The notes: a model not told the origin generated them from the letters alone. A stretch of 64,000 bases of DNA from JAGLTZ01 sp964637695 (GCA_964637695.1 CAZWVF010000005.1:1-64000), one strand, 5' to 3'; shown: positions 16,121 to 25,202, counted from the stretch's first letter. Translations and numbers: made by a program.

Positions 16121-16154
16121 AGTACACAGTTCCGTAATTACGTAACTGTGTACT
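16121..16154. repeat. Family B terminal-repeat-only copy (34-bp palindrome)
   Basis: A near-perfect palindrome that begins AGTACACAGTTCCG and ends TAACTGTGTACT, centred on CGTAATTACG. It matches the two 22-bp ends of the family B elements fused at their shared central palindrome, with the whole core missing. It lies between the recG start and the stop of the barrel gene upstream, flanked by CTT and TAG. Confidence 0.82.
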
Positions 16155-16191
16155 TAGAGCCCTGAATCAGAAATCGGTTGGAATCCGGACA

Positions 16192-16791
16192 CTAAAATCC
16201 GAAAGTGAGTCCGAACAGGACACCGTTGTTGCTGACCGTTTCATCCTCCAGCATGACTTTCTGGATCCTGTACTCGGCGGTAATGCTGAACGGCAGGATA
16301 GGTGGCTTGAACAGCAGGCCGAACATGATGTGATAGCCGGTTTTTGTGAAATTCGCCGGATCCGGATCGGACAACCCTCCCCCGATGGCCTCTTCAACAG
16401 TAGCACGGTCCATGTAAGTCATCAGGTTGATGTTCATCCCGCCCCCGATCATCGGCTTGATCGGAAACAGGGGCAGCAGTGAAATCGGATACCTGACGTC
16501 GGCGAAAATTGCGAGACTCTGGTAATCCTGATCTGTCAGAACCAGTCCTCCACCGTAATCATAATCGGCGGTACCCTTCAGATACTCAGCACCCAGCTGG
16601 AATTTCAGTATGGGAAGAAAACCGAGAGCCACATGCGCGCCAAAGGCGGATGCGGCATCCATTTTTATGTAATCTCCCTCTGGCTGGAAACTGCCGTATC
16701 GCAGGCCTATACCCGTCTGTGCACTGGCGGACGAAGCTATCAGGACGACGAGGGCAATCGCCGCAACAGCTGAAACGATGCGACGGTTCAT
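16192..16791 (-). CDS. Outer-membrane beta-barrel protein, small
   Basis: 199-residue exported protein with a clear signal peptide (cut near ASA-QT, residue 25). The mature chain is made of alternating hydrophobic/polar strands with Gly and aromatic residues, and ends in Phe (LFGLTFGF), the usual C-terminal signal for barrel insertion by the Bam complex. Likely an eight-stranded barrel of the OmpX/OmpA-like type; no specific ligand can be deduced. It is divergent from rpmB, whose leader lies upstream. Function unknown. Confidence 0.75.
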   Translation of the reverse strand: MNRRIVSAVAAIALVVLIASSASAQTGIGLRYGSFQPEGDYIKMDAASAFGAHVALGFLPILKFQLGAEYLKGTADYDYGGGLVLTDQDYQSLAIFADVRYPISLLPLFPIKPMIGGGMNINLMTYMDRATVEEAIGGGLSDPDPANFTKTGYHIMFGLLFKPPILPFSITAEYRIQKVMLEDETVSNNGVLFGLTFGF

Positions 16792-16910
16792 GCTTTTCTC
16801 CTTTTTCCGGGTCGATGGGGAGGTAGAATGTCTTGCCGCCCCCGGTGGTCAACCCTATTTTCTATTGCTCGTGTCAATCAACTGACAAAGCTGGTCTTGA
16901 ATCTCATGAT

Positions 16911-16934
16911 GGGGTGTGACACCCCGTACTTTTT
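16911..16934 (+). promoter_or_regulatory. Hairpin plus T-run in the rpmB leader
   Basis: GGGGTG-TGA-CACCCC forms a six-base-pair GC-rich stem at 16911-16925, followed after four bases by five T residues. It ends 16 bases before the rpmB ATG. The shape is that of a weak intrinsic terminator or attenuator, which could couple L28 synthesis to ribosome supply. A role as the end of an upstream transcript is less likely because the neighbouring gene runs away on the other strand. Confidence 0.4.
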
Positions 16935-16950
16935 CCCAGGAGTAGTGTTT

Positions 16951-17139
16951 ATGGCCCGCCGTTGTGAAATCTGTGGCAAAGGCCCGCAGGTAGGTTCGAA
17001 CGTTTCGCATGCCCACAATGTAACCAAGCGCCGGTTCCTGCCCAACCTGCACAGGGTACATGTGCGTATGGATGGTCGTACCAGGCATATCCGTGTATGT
17101 TCCTCCTGCCTCAAAGCCGGCAAGGTTCAGAAAGCCTGA
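16951..17139 (+). CDS. rpmB: 50S ribosomal protein L28
   Basis: 62-residue large-subunit ribosomal protein. The start MARRCEICGKGPQ is typical. Two Cys pairs (C5-x-x-C8 and C50-x-x-C53) make this the zinc-ribbon (C+) form, as opposed to the zinc-free paralogue some bacteria express under zinc starvation. The middle segment NVTKRRFLPNL is the conserved core. AGGAG lies eight bases before the ATG. No rpmG (L33) follows. An in-frame extension upstream of the ATG exists but lacks a ribosome-binding site and has no family similarity. Confidence 0.96.
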   Translation: MARRCEICGKGPQVGSNVSHAHNVTKRRFLPNLHRVHVRMDGRTRHIRVCSSCLKAGKVQKA

Positions 17140-17188
17140 TCTGCTGCTGCAACGGCTCTCCGGCCAATTCTGTATTGCAGTCTTTCCG

Positions 17189-17860
17189 TCATCTGGAACC
17201 CTCGAAAGCCGCCTGAAAAGACAGCTCCAGCCATCCCAATCCGCCGTCACCGAAAGTGCTGTCCAGGTAGTGGTGAAAGCGCAGCACTCCGTCCATCGGA
17301 ATCGGGCCGAATTCGAACTGCATTCCGAAACCTGCAGAGAAGCCTGGTTTGAATCCGCCAAGGATCACGGTGTATTTATCCCGTTGCCCGAACAGGAATC
17401 GATCCCAGATCAGCTGGTACATGCCTGCCGAGGCCATAAAGAAACCCTTCTCGGTAAGTGAAGGCAGGACGAACCATCTTGCACCCAGACTGAGAACTTT
17501 TCCCTTGTAAAATGCGTCTTCGATCGGAATTGAAGTCTGCCTCAGGAATTCCGCCTGGTTCACCTTGAACCTGGGCAGTGAGAGGTCGAACATGAGATCC
17601 ATCTTGCTGGTGAGGGGGAAGTATGCGCGAAATACTATCGTCGAACTGGAAGTTGCAAAGCCGTCATCGAACTCTTCTTTGGCTCCCAGATGCAGAAGCG
17701 GAATCGTGGTTCCCAATCCGGCCTGGATGATGAAACCTCTGTGTGTTCCTTCCTCCTCCCGCCCCGGCATTACAGACCGGCCCTGGGCATCCGCATCGCG
17801 AGGGAGAACCGCTGCAGCGACGATAATGACTGCACAGGCCGCCATTCTGTTAAAATCCAT
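17189..17860 (-). CDS. Predicted outer-membrane beta-barrel protein
   Basis: 223-residue exported protein. I start it at the ATG at 17860, where a signal peptide (MAACAVIIVAAAVLPRDADAQ region) begins; a longer upstream frame would overlap the preceding gene and lacks such a signal. The mature chain has alternating strands, Gly and aromatic residues typical of barrels, for example FIIQAGLGTTIPLLHLG and GWLELSFQAAFEG. It pairs with the neighbouring barrel gene upstream (five bases apart), so the two probably come from one transcript and may be distant paralogues. Ligand and role unknown. Confidence 0.62.
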   Translation of the reverse strand: MDFNRMAACAVIIVAAAVLPRDADAQGRSVMPGREEEGTHRGFIIQAGLGTTIPLLHLGAKEEFDDGFATSSSTIVFRAYFPLTSKMDLMFDLSLPRFKVNQAEFLRQTSIPIEDAFYKGKVLSLGARWFVLPSLTEKGFFMASAGMYQLIWDRFLFGQRDKYTVILGGFKPGFSAGFGMQFEFGPIPMDGVLRFHHYLDSTFGDGGLGWLELSFQAAFEGSR

Positions 17861-17865
17861 CCTCT

Positions 17866-18552
17866 TCAACGCTTTCCTCCAAAAGTCATTACCGCCAAAA
17901 GCCGTAATCCAGTCCAGCGGTTGATGAAATAATCTTCTCGAAACTCGTGCATGATGATTCCGATATCCAATGCAAACGCCGGACCAACGGGAAAAATCCA
18001 CCCCGCAGATAATCCCCACCCGGCTTCCCAGCTGAATGTAGTATCAGCTGTGTCGTCTGCTATTTCCAGTGAGAGTCTATCCCTGTACCAGCCCAGCATT
18101 CCCTCCACATATAGTCCTTTGCTCCACGACCGTCCCCCCCGCCACCTGGTACCTGCACTCCACGAAACGACTTCATTACTCCCGCCCGTGATATCAGTCG
18201 CAGAACCGAAAACGGCCTCGTAATCGCTTCCTACCGCCGCCGCGTCCACTCCGAATGCCGGAAAAGCAGCCTGGATAAAGAACCCGAACGATTCAAGAGG
18301 AGAGTATGAAAAACGCTGTGTAAGTGCGATCCCGGCGGTTGCATATCTTCCATCATCCCAGTCGTTCATCCCCAGATTCCCGAGCGGCATAACAATTGCA
18401 ACGCCGACTGAAACTGCCATCGGGTCGGGTGGCGCGGCGGGGATCTGTGCGCCGGCAGTACCCATAACGGCTCCATTGATAATGGCAGCAAGCGCGATCA
18501 CCGCCGGAAGTTTCCAGATTTGCAGTTCGACTCCTTGTTGAAACAGGATCAC
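17866..18552 (-). CDS. Predicted outer-membrane beta-barrel protein
   Basis: About 228 residues with a signal peptide (KLPAVIALAAIINGAVMG, cut near AGA-QI) and a mature chain rich in Gly, Trp and Tyr strands. The exact start is unsure: GTG at 18552 gives a reasonable signal, but a CTG at 18525 has a better-placed AAGGAG. Its sequence pattern (SAGTRWRGGRSW, GLYVEGMLGWYRDRL) resembles the following gene in style. It starts just after the AI-2E-family stop codon, so an operon is likely. No family name can be given. Confidence 0.58.
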   Translation of the reverse strand: MILFQQGVELQIWKLPAVIALAAIINGAVMGTAGAQIPAAPPDPMAVSVGVAIVMPLGNLGMNDWDDGRYATAGIALTQRFSYSPLESFGFFIQAAFPAFGVDAAAVGSDYEAVFGSATDITGGSNEVVSWSAGTRWRGGRSWSKGLYVEGMLGWYRDRLSLEIADDTADTTFSWEAGWGLSAGWIFPVGPAFALDIGIIMHEFREDYFINRWTGLRLLAVMTFGGKR

Positions 18553-18557
18553 ACCCT

Positions 18558-19655
18558 CTATCCCACGAGAGCCTTTTCGGTTTCTTCGATCGCTTCCTCC
18601 TCGGTGGCAGCTCTGTGCAGGGATGGGAAGTAGACCTGGTCGAGAATGCTCTTCACTATTACCGCAGCAGGCACGGCGAAGAAAACTCCCCAGAAACCCC
18701 ACAGACTGCCACAGATCAGAATGGCCAGGATGATGGCCGTCGGGTGAATGCTCGTCTCCTTACCGATGATGACGGGAGTCAGATAGTAACCGTCCACAGA
18801 CTGGATCCCCAGGTATGCCAGGAGTGTCCAGCCGGCAGCAGCAACTGTTCCCCACTGTATGAATCCGGCTGCAACAACAGGTATGCCGACTACAATAGCT
18901 CCAACGTATGGGATGAACGTAGAGATACCGGTCAATATCCCGAGCAGCAGGAAGTACCTGAGCCCGATTATCCAGAATACGGCTGTTGAAAGGAGAAAGA
19001 GCAGGAATACAACTATGAACTTCCCTTTGATGAACCGTCCCATCTGTCTGTCTATATCGGCCAGTACATCGGTGACCGTGTGGTGCTGAAGTCCCGGCAG
19101 CAGGTTGACGATGTAACCCCAGATCTGTTCCTTGTCCTTCAGGATGAAGAATACGAGGAATCCAACAATGATTGCATTCACAGTACCGCCGATGGTGCCT
19201 CCCGCCCACGCCAGCAGAACCGTAATCAGACTTCCCAGCAGGTTCTCCAGCTGCAGTGACAGGGAATCGAAGAACTCGAATGCTGTCGTGCCGGGAAAGT
19301 ATTCGGGATATATCTCCTGCATCTCCCCGATCCAGATTTCGACCTTTATGATTACACCGGGTATCTGATTTGCCAGTGAATTGAGCTGCTCCACTACTGT
19401 CGGTACAATCGAGAAGATGATCAGAGCCAGCATCGCCACCGAACTGAGCATTACCAGAATGGTCGCCAGCAGTCGTGGAACCCGCCAGCGCTCCAGCCGT
19501 ACCACAAGGGGATCGAGCAGGTAGCCCACGACACCGGCTGCAAAGAAGGGAACGAGCGCACCGGAGAACCAGAAGAGCACCACCAGGGTGAATATGCTCA
19601 GAGCGATAAGCACCCAGATTCTGGGTTCCCTTATTTTCTTGCGCCAATCAGTCAT
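18558..19655 (-). CDS. AI-2E family transporter (PerM/TqsA-like)
   Basis: 365-residue polytopic inner-membrane protein of the AI-2E/UPF0118 family. A first pair of helices (residues 16-60) is followed by a large periplasmic/amphipathic region with VPTVVEQLNSLANQIPG and then the conserved C-terminal helices with FIPYVGAIVVGIP and HPTAIILAILICG. Members are secondary exporters linked to autoinducer or Na+/H+ fluxes; the substrate is not predictable here. The start is the ATG at 19655; the frame stays open upstream only because it reads through a repeat element at 19765-19926. Two barrel genes follow directly downstream. Confidence 0.88.
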   Translation of the reverse strand: MTDWRKKIREPRIWVLIALSIFTLVVLFWFSGALVPFFAAGVVGYLLDPLVVRLERWRVPRLLATILVMLSSVAMLALIIFSIVPTVVEQLNSLANQIPGVIIKVEIWIGEMQEIYPEYFPGTTAFEFFDSLSLQLENLLGSLITVLLAWAGGTIGGTVNAIIVGFLVFFILKDKEQIWGYIVNLLPGLQHHTVTDVLADIDRQMGRFIKGKFIVVFLLFLLSTAVFWIIGLRYFLLLGILTGISTFIPYVGAIVVGIPVVAAGFIQWGTVAAAGWTLLAYLGIQSVDGYYLTPVIIGKETSIHPTAIILAILICGSLWGFWGVFFAVPAAVIVKSILDQVYFPSLHRAATEEEAIEETEKALVG

Positions 19656-19764
19656 AAAGCCTGACCTTTGCGTTGACGGATAATGCAGCTGTCTATAGCC
19701 TTCCGTTGTCCCTTTACAGGGCGTTAATGCAGTATACGAATCGGAACCGTCATATGTCGACCCT

Positions 19765-19926
19765 AGTGTCATGTCAGGTGACAAACGTCGACACCGAGAG
19801 TGATGCCGGGTCCGGCCTGCAAGGCGCGGCGACGAGGCATAGCGGTGGCTATGGCGAGGAGGCGGAACGCAGCCGGTCGGGATTCGGCGCCGCTCGAATG
19901 CGACGGTTGTCGCGTGACAGGGCACT
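19765..19926. mobile_element. MITE-like element, family A copy 2
   Basis: 162-bp copy of the element at 12848-13011, with the same ends (AGTGTCATGTCAGGTGACAA and TCGCGTGACAGGGCACT), flanked on the left by CT to give CTAG. The core hairpin is ATAGC-GGTG-GCTAT. It lies between two divergent genes and ends six bases before the ATG of the TPR gene, so it contributes that gene's leader and the only AGGG near its start. Confidence 0.86.
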
Positions 19927-19932
19927 AATAGC

Positions 19933-20928
19933 ATGAAAACTCCATACTCTGCAAAAGGTTCCCGGTCCTTTCTGCCCGGTGTTCTCTTACTGCTGTTTCT
20001 GGCTGCCGCCTCACCAGGTGCGATCGCTCAGGTAGAAAACAGTGCGTTGGAACCGATCCATCAACTGATTGAACAGCGTCTCTATCTTCGGGCAGAGCAA
20101 AAACTTGGCATACATCTCGAACAGAACAGGCAGGACGCCGAGGCGTGGCAACTCCTCGGCACAGCCCGTCAGGGACGCTGGGATTTCAAAGGGGCGGCTG
20201 AAGCCTACAAGAGAGCACTCGATCTGGGTCGTGAGAACGCTGCACTCCTGCGCGGATGGACCTACTCGGAGGGAAGGAGTTTGAGCAAAGTTTCTCTTTT
20301 TTTCAGCGCCAGACGGCTGAAGAAAGCGGCCTTAAGGACTCTCGAACTGGATCCCTATAACGTAGAGACCAGAGGGGCGCTTGCGGCCTACTATTACGTT
20401 CTGCCACGTCTCTTCGGCGGTGACAAGAAGAAGGCAAGCCGGCTGGTGGAGGAACTGGTGGAACTGAGTCCGGCCGATGGTTACTACCTCCTGGGGGTAC
20501 GGGCTCAGGAAGAGGGTAAACCCGACTCTGTCACACTCGATCACTGGTCAAAAGCACTGGAACACAATCCGGAGCATACCGCGACGCTCCGGGACCTCGG
20601 CCTGTACTGGATCGAGAACGGAGCTGTAGACGATGGGATCAATTACTACAGGAGGGCCGTAGAGGCCGACTCTGACAATCCGTTGATCTTCCTATCTTAT
20701 GGCCGGGCTCTGAGGCGCGTGCAAATGCACGACAGCAGCGCTGTACAGTTCGAAAAGGCGCTGCAGATAGATCCCTTTTTCGCTCCTGCCCGCCTCAACC
20801 TGGCCGAATACTACGAGAGGGTGGAAAACAGTGAAGCCGCCATTGAGCACTACCGGACTCTGGCCATAAACAATCCGACCTATATGACCAGAGAGATAAA
20901 AAAGCGGCTCAGTGAACTGATTCGGTAG
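19933..20928 (+). CDS. Secreted tetratricopeptide-repeat protein
   Basis: 331-residue protein with a signal peptide (cut near AIA-QV, residue 33) followed by TPR helices for nearly its whole length. Recognisable repeat segments include DAEAWQLLGTARQGRWDFKG, TATLRDLGLYWIENG and FAPARLNLAEYYERVENSEA, with the A-x-x-x-Y/F pattern at the expected spacing. It is probably periplasmic and scaffolds protein contacts. The ATG at 19933 sits six bases after a repeat element, and only AGGG inside the element could serve as ribosome-binding site. Role and partner unknown. Confidence 0.83.
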   Translation: MKTPYSAKGSRSFLPGVLLLLFLAAASPGAIAQVENSALEPIHQLIEQRLYLRAEQKLGIHLEQNRQDAEAWQLLGTARQGRWDFKGAAEAYKRALDLGRENAALLRGWTYSEGRSLSKVSLFFSARRLKKAALRTLELDPYNVETRGALAAYYYVLPRLFGGDKKKASRLVEELVELSPADGYYLLGVRAQEEGKPDSVTLDHWSKALEHNPEHTATLRDLGLYWIENGAVDDGINYYRRAVEADSDNPLIFLSYGRALRRVQMHDSSAVQFEKALQIDPFFAPARLNLAEYYERVENSEAAIEHYRTLAINNPTYMTREIKKRLSELIR

Positions 20929-20966
20929 ATCGTATCGGCAATCTGCCCTTATCTGTTGCCTTTTCT

Positions 20967-20999
20967 AGTGTCATGCCACGGTTGTTGCGTGACAGGGCA

Positions 21000-21001
<2 letters not shown>
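20967..21001. repeat. Family A internally deleted copy (35 bp)
   Basis: Starts AGTGTCATG and continues as the right end of family A (CCACGGTTGTTGCGTGACAG then GGCACT). It is what remains if about 125 bp between two ATG trinucleotides were deleted. With its flanks it reads CTAG at both ends. The sodA stop codon TAG uses the last base pairs of the element and flank. Confidence 0.8.
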
Positions 21002-21611
<610 letters not shown>

Positions 21612-21733
21612 GATTGCCTCCATCTCCGTCAAGTTTTATTTAGTGTTTCTATTATAGAGTGGTTTAACTTGGACAAATTTAGTCCGATTTTAACCATGAT
21701 GCAACGATTACATGCCCATGGCAATACTGTTTT

Positions 21734-21896
21734 AATACACCGTTCCGCAATTACGCCGGTATTCGATCGCCGATGCATTCCGGCCTGCTTTGTTGCTCGT
21801 CGTCGCGATAGACACCGCTATCCCTCCTCCTCGTGCCTTGCCGGCCGGTCGCCTCGGCGCTCTCGATACATCACCCTAATTACGGAGCTGTACACC
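21734..21896. mobile_element. MITE-like element, family B copy 2 (inverted)
   Basis: 163 bp, reverse orientation to the copy at 13013-13175, with the same length and a well-conserved core (GGATAGCGGTGTCTATCGCG on the minus strand). Ends are more diverged: AATACACCGTTCCGCAATTA on the left and GGTGTACAGCTCCG read from the right. The last 21 bases overlap the 3' end of the DUF1080 gene and supply its last six sense codons and stop. Confidence 0.84.
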
Positions 21897-22592
21897 AGCG
21901 ATCTCCCTGATGAAGATATTCCTGAAGTAAAGGGGATGTGAATGGGACTGCAGTTCGATCTGACCGACCGGGTAGATGGGTTTGTCGCGCTCCCAGTAGT
22001 TCTCCATCGCCACATCATCTACGACCAGAACATCGTTGAGATGAACGGTAACTCTCTCCTCTACCATGAGGATCCTGAAAGTGTTCCACTCACCTATGGG
22101 ATTATCTGCCCGGGCAAGCGGATTACCTGCTCCCAGCTGATTGTTGTAGAGACCACCCGAGCCGATCGACCACTGGGCAGGATCCCATATCTGCACCTGG
22201 GGAGAGCCCCGCAGATAGATGCCGCTATCGCCGAATTCTCCGATCTTCCAGTCTACGAGGAGTTCGAAGTCACCATAATCCCGGGCCGTGCACAGGTTCT
22301 GCCCGCCGCCATCGAAAGTCAGGATACCCTCCACAACCTGCCAGTGAAGCCTCATCACTTCATCGGCCTCTCTCTGCGCCTCTTCCAGCTCCGCAGCCGA
22401 CATCCGCGCTCTGGAAACGGGATTGCCCACCAATCCCTTCCATCCATCCAGGTCCCTGCCGTTGAAGAGGGCGACGAATCCGTCGGGGGGTACATTCAAC
22501 GCCTGTCCTGCTCCTCTGCTGCATCCGGTGCATACAACGACCAGCAGAATGATCACGAACTCTCTTCCTGATACAGGTATGATCGGAGACAA
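21876..22592 (-). CDS. DUF1080 (3-keto-disaccharide hydrolase-like) lipoprotein
   Basis: 238-residue exported protein with signal VIILLVVVCTGC (lipoprotein-type Cys at about residue 24) and a jelly-roll domain of family PF06439. Recognisable parts are GFVALFNGRDLDGWKG, the DFELLVDWKIGEFGDSGIYLRG strand pair, the YNNQLGAGNPLARADNPIGE and WNTFRI stretches, and a closing PVGQIELQSHSHPLYFRNI. Members include 3-keto-glucoside hydrolases that cleave oxidised disaccharides at the cell surface. No oxidoreductase partner is nearby. The last residues (GVQLRN and stop) are encoded by a repeat element, so the original C-terminus was probably slightly different. Confidence 0.87.
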   Translation of the reverse strand: MSPIIPVSGREFVIILLVVVCTGCSRGAGQALNVPPDGFVALFNGRDLDGWKGLVGNPVSRARMSAAELEEAQREADEVMRLHWQVVEGILTFDGGGQNLCTARDYGDFELLVDWKIGEFGDSGIYLRGSPQVQIWDPAQWSIGSGGLYNNQLGAGNPLARADNPIGEWNTFRILMVEERVTVHLNDVLVVDDVAMENYWERDKPIYPVGQIELQSHSHPLYFRNIFIREIAGVQLRN

Positions 22593-22781
22593 ATCAATTC
22601 CCCCTTCCCCCTGCAGTATCGTTTCGGGTCAGCAGAAAACATACCGGGTGAGCAGGGATACTTTCAATTCCACTTCTCGATCATCATGTTTCTGCCTGTT
22701 GCATCACAATAATCTCTGGAATAAACTCCTGGTGTCCTGCAGCCGCACAGTATCACAGAGTCAGAATTATCGGGGGATAAC

Positions 22782-25067
22782 ATGAATAAGATCGTATCTG
22801 GATTTGCCGTCTGTTCGGCCCTGTTCCTCTGCTCCGCTTCAACAGTTCAGGCACAGTGGGAAGAACAGGTAAAAGCACAACTTGACGGTTTCGGCCTGTG
22901 GTCGAGGGGTAGTGGCGGCAAGCAGCAGGTCGGTGGTACAACGACGCATCGGGGCAGCCTGGCATCGGGCGATGCAACGCTGACTGCAGGTGAGTACTAC
23001 GATACCTATACATTCCAGGCCCAGGCGGGTCAGCACGTGGTTGTAGACATGACCTCCAGCGATTTCGACACCTATGTCGGGGTTGTCTCACCGAGCGGCG
23101 AGAACACTGAAAATGACGATTACCAGGAGTCCACGAGTCGTTCACTGGTTGAGCTGGACGTTACCGAGAGCGGGACGTGGAGCATTGTCGTCACCTCCTA
23201 TGAGAAGGGCGAAACGGGTTCATATGTGGTAACTGTTACACTCTCAGGTGCCGCCGGTTCCACATCGGGAGGCACCCGATTTGAAAGCGACACGCTGGCC
23301 AGCGGCGACAATACCCTCTCCTCAGGTGAGTACGTGGATACGTATGCCATGGAGGGACGCAGCGGAGAGCAGGTGGTGATAGATCTGCGTTCCTCGCAGT
23401 TCGATCCCTATCTGATCGTCCGGGCCCCCAGTGGGGAAACTTTTGAGAACGACGACCACGAAGGAGATGCAAGTCGATCATTGCTCTCCCTTGACCTCGC
23501 CGAAAGCGGCACATACACGGTGGCCGTCACTTCATATACAGCGGGCGAGACCGGCAGTTACGACCTTCAGATCCGCAGCGGCGGCACGGGTGCCGTGGCG
23601 AGCGGTCCCAGGGTGGAACGCGGTACGCTTGCATCAGGCGACCAGTCATTGCGATCTGGTGAGTATGTGGACGTCTACGAGTTCGAAGGTGTGCCCGGAC
23701 AGCACGCCAGGATCGACGTATCCTCCTCCGAATTCGACACCTACCTGATGCTGAGAGGCCCGGGAGAGATCAGTGCAGAAAATGACGATGTCGCAGAAGC
23801 TCCGGGACACAGCATCATCGAACTCGACCTGACCGAGATGGGCACCTACAGGGTGATCGTCACATCGTATGAGCAGAGTGAAACCGGAGACTACGAGCTG
23901 TCGATCGATATTGAAGCGGGAGGCAGTGTGGATACCCGTCAGCGCGACGTACGCACGATTGAAATGGGCGGAAGCGTCTCGGGCCAGCTGGAGGCGGGAG
24001 ATGCGGTGATGGGAGGCGGAAAGTACCGTGATCTGTATGTGTTCAACGGTACTGCGGGACAGAATATAACACTGGAGATGAATTCGAATGACTTCGACAC
24101 ATTTCTGGGATTGATCTTCCCCTCCGAGGAGCAGGTGGATAATGACGATCACGAGGGGGATACGTCGAAGTCGCGGATCGACCTCACCCTCCCCGAAACG
24201 GGTCGATACCGGGTACTGGCCACTTCCTATGAAGGGGGTCTATCAGGTATCTACACGATATCTCTCTCTTCCTCCTCCACCCCCTCCGGACCCCGAACCG
24301 GTTCTGCGCCTGTATCCGGCGCCGGACGGGTCTATGGTATTTTTACCGGGATCAGTGACTATCCGGGTGAACAGAACGACCTGCCCTTCACTGCCGACGA
24401 TGCCCGCAACGTCTACCAGGCGATGATCCAGGGTGCCGGAATGCAGTCGAGCGACGGCATAGTACTGGTCGACAGTGAAGTAACGGTCGATAATATCCGC
24501 AATACGTTCCAGCAGATGAGCAACAGGGTCGGTCCTGATGATGTATTCATCTTCTTCTATTCGGGACATGGCGGCCGACAGGAGCGTGCCGAACATCAGC
24601 CAACAGATCCTGATGGTCTCGATGAGACACTCTTCGTCTACGACGGTGCCATAACCGACGATGAGATGAACGATCTCTTCGGGTATATCAGTTCCCGCAT
24701 ATCGATGATAGTGCTCGATGCCTGCTTCAGCGGCGGATTCTCGAAGGATGTCATCAGCGTACCCGGAAGGATGGGATTCTTCTCCTCCGAAGAGGATGTC
24801 ACATCCGCTGTGGCCGCGAAGTTCAGGGCAGGCGGGTTCCTGGCACAGTTCATTGCCGATGCCATTGGTGAGCGACTTGCAGATGCAAACAGGGACAATC
24901 AGGTTACGAGCCTGGAACTGAGCCAGTACCTCCACGACCGATACCGTCTCGACGTGAAGAGCGGCGGCGCTGACGATTATGTGCGTACCGCCGGTCCTCA
25001 GCTGGGTTATCAGCACCTGGTTGTAGACAGGGGCAGCATCGGTCCATCAGTAGTGGTGTTCAGATAA
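22782..25067 (+). CDS. Secreted caspase-like (C14) protease with four PPC domains
   Basis: 761-residue exported protein with a signal peptide (residues 1-24). Four tandem PPC-type beta-sandwich domains follow at about 55-155, 168-265, 278-376 and 393-494. Each has the pattern LASGD...SGEY-D-Y, DFDTYL or similar, NDD and GSY near its end. A caspase/metacaspase-like domain covers about 515-745 with catalytic H596 in YSGHGG and C648 in LDACFSGGF. Family members cleave after basic or acidic residues and some need calcium; here the Asp-rich segment HQPTDPDGLDE lies near the active site. It is divergently transcribed from the DUF1080 gene. Usual bacterial caspase-like proteins are cytoplasmic, so secretion and PPC tandem are notable. 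Target unknown. Confidence 0.88.
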   Translation: MNKIVSGFAVCSALFLCSASTVQAQWEEQVKAQLDGFGLWSRGSGGKQQVGGTTTHRGSLASGDATLTAGEYYDTYTFQAQAGQHVVVDMTSSDFDTYVGVVSPSGENTENDDYQESTSRSLVELDVTESGTWSIVVTSYEKGETGSYVVTVTLSGAAGSTSGGTRFESDTLASGDNTLSSGEYVDTYAMEGRSGEQVVIDLRSSQFDPYLIVRAPSGETFENDDHEGDASRSLLSLDLAESGTYTVAVTSYTAGETGSYDLQIRSGGTGAVASGPRVERGTLASGDQSLRSGEYVDVYEFEGVPGQHARIDVSSSEFDTYLMLRGPGEISAENDDVAEAPGHSIIELDLTEMGTYRVIVTSYEQSETGDYELSIDIEAGGSVDTRQRDVRTIEMGGSVSGQLEAGDAVMGGGKYRDLYVFNGTAGQNITLEMNSNDFDTFLGLIFPSEEQVDNDDHEGDTSKSRIDLTLPETGRYRVLATSYEGGLSGIYTISLSSSSTPSGPRTGSAPVSGAGRVYGIFTGISDYPGEQNDLPFTADDARNVYQAMIQGAGMQSSDGIVLVDSEVTVDNIRNTFQQMSNRVGPDDVFIFFYSGHGGRQERAEHQPTDPDGLDETLFVYDGAITDDEMNDLFGYISSRISMIVLDACFSGGFSKDVISVPGRMGFFSSEEDVTSAVAAKFRAGGFLAQFIADAIGERLADANRDNQVTSLELSQYLHDRYRLDVKSGGADDYVRTAGPQLGYQHLVVDRGSIGPSVVVFR

Positions 25068-25070
25068 CAG

Positions 25071-25202
25071 CGAGGTAGAGCAACGANNNNNNNNNNNNNN
25101 NNNNNNNNNNNNNNNNNNNNNNNNNNNNNNNNNNNNNNNNNNNNNNNNNNNNNNNNNNNNNNNNNNNNNNNNNNNNNNNNNNNNNNCGAGGTAGAGCAAC
25201 GA
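25071..25202. other. Assembly gap (100 N) with the same 16 bases on both sides
   Basis: The N run covers 25087-25186. The 16 bases just before it (25071-25086, CGAGGTAGAGCAACGA) are identical to the 16 just after it (25187-25202). A round 100-N gap between identical ends is what scaffolders leave when two contig ends overlap but are not merged. True missing sequence may be zero, or a longer repeat may be collapsed here. Confidence 0.95.

Noticed and set aside
19656..19934. A long N-terminal extension of the AI-2E-family protein
   Set aside because: The frame stays open only through the repeat element; the domain begins at the ATG at 19655.
22782..25067. A programmed-death or phage-defence caspase module
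   Set aside because: The protein is exported and stands alone; no sensor, NLR or toxin partner gene is linked.
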